This document shows positions 32,572 to 32,594 of a stretch of DNA of 32,594 bases, one piece after another. The DNA is from Syntrophomonadaceae bacterium (GTDB lineage: Bacteria; Bacillota; Dethiobacteria; DTU022). The stretch is taken from assembly GCA_007119965.1 (NCBI GenBank), contig SKOR01000037.1, positions 1 through 32,594 of the forward strand. The letters run 5' to 3'. The notes under the pieces are model-generated. The model was not told the DNA's origin. It was given only the letters and a program-made list of their open reading frames with translations, and did no database searches. Positions within the stretch are counted from its first letter, which is position 1. Each line of letters begins with the position of its first letter. A program made the translations under genes and the position numbers.

Positions 32572-32594
32572 ATGCGCCGCATCTACTTTATTGC
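32572..32594 (+). CDS. Start of a gene truncated by the window end
   Basis: ATG 32572 begins the frame MRRIYFI and runs off the window. AGGATGGTGA about 15 bases upstream is a fair ribosome binding site, and a TATAAT at 32459-32464 may belong to its promoter. Too short to identify. Confidence 0.4.

Noticed and set aside
1-32594. CRISPR array, prophage or IS transposase
   Set aside because: No regularly spaced identical repeats and no DDE transposase or phage structural gene were seen; the only recombinase is the minimal tyrosine type at 30110.

Overview
This window looks like chromosomal DNA from an anaerobic member of the Firmicutes, class Clostridia. The evidence is the Gram-positive style of the shine-dalgarno sites (AGGAGG, AAGGGGTGAT), a canonical leucine T-box leader, Bacillus-type RocD, RocA and Hfq proteins, a miaB-mutS-mutL-miaA-hfq-hflX-lexA order typical of clostridia, and very iron-sulfur-rich redox proteins. 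I cannot name the genus from sequence alone.

Region 1 (1 to 4.1 kb) is an ornithine/arginine catabolic segment: a tRNA-Trp gene, ornithine aminotransferase (rocD) and 1-pyrroline-5-carboxylate dehydrogenase (pruA/rocA). It is bracketed by inverted copies of a roughly 200-bp non-coding repeat with imperfect terminal inverted repeats (MITE-like) and RNA-like hairpins. Between pruA and the next operon (4.13 to 4.44 kb) lies a strong candidate for a structured non-coding RNA that I cannot assign to a family.

Region 2 (4.5 to 13.2 kb) is the most interesting part. Three genes encode a giant redox complex: a NuoE-NuoF fusion, a 1319-residue fusion of a NuoG-like N-terminus, an MvhD/FlpD-like domain and a proline-dehydrogenase-alpha-like flavoprotein, and a DAO-family flavoprotein resembling proline dehydrogenase beta. 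It is followed by pyrroline-5-carboxylate reductase (proC). All the enzymes around it make or use pyrroline-5-carboxylate (P5C), so my reading is an NAD(H)-linked, possibly electron-bifurcating or confurcating, proline/P5C oxidoreductase.

Region 3 (13.3 to 18.6 kb) is a run of closely spaced genes: NifV-like homocitrate synthase, ROK sugar kinase, DedA membrane protein, DUF362-ferredoxin protein, a small 2[4Fe-4S] ferredoxin and an alpha/beta hydrolase that seems to start at a rare ATT codon.

Region 4 (18.7 to 27.1 kb) is a conserved housekeeping cluster: miaB, mutS, mutL, miaA, hfq and hflX (tRNA modification, mismatch repair, RNA chaperone, ribosome GTPase). Convergent lexA follows.

Region 5 (27.2 to 32.6 kb) has lexA and leuA on the minus strand, leuA being preceded by a T-box leader with a CTC leucine specifier; divergently, a minimal tyrosine recombinase with a C-terminal zinc ribbon; a lipoprotein with a glutamine-amidotransferase-like (BPL_N-type) domain; and the first codons of a gene cut by the window end. 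Short dispersed palindromic repeats (GATCCGGATC, CTGCAG, GTTAACTGA(A/G)CAG) sit in many of the intergenic gaps.
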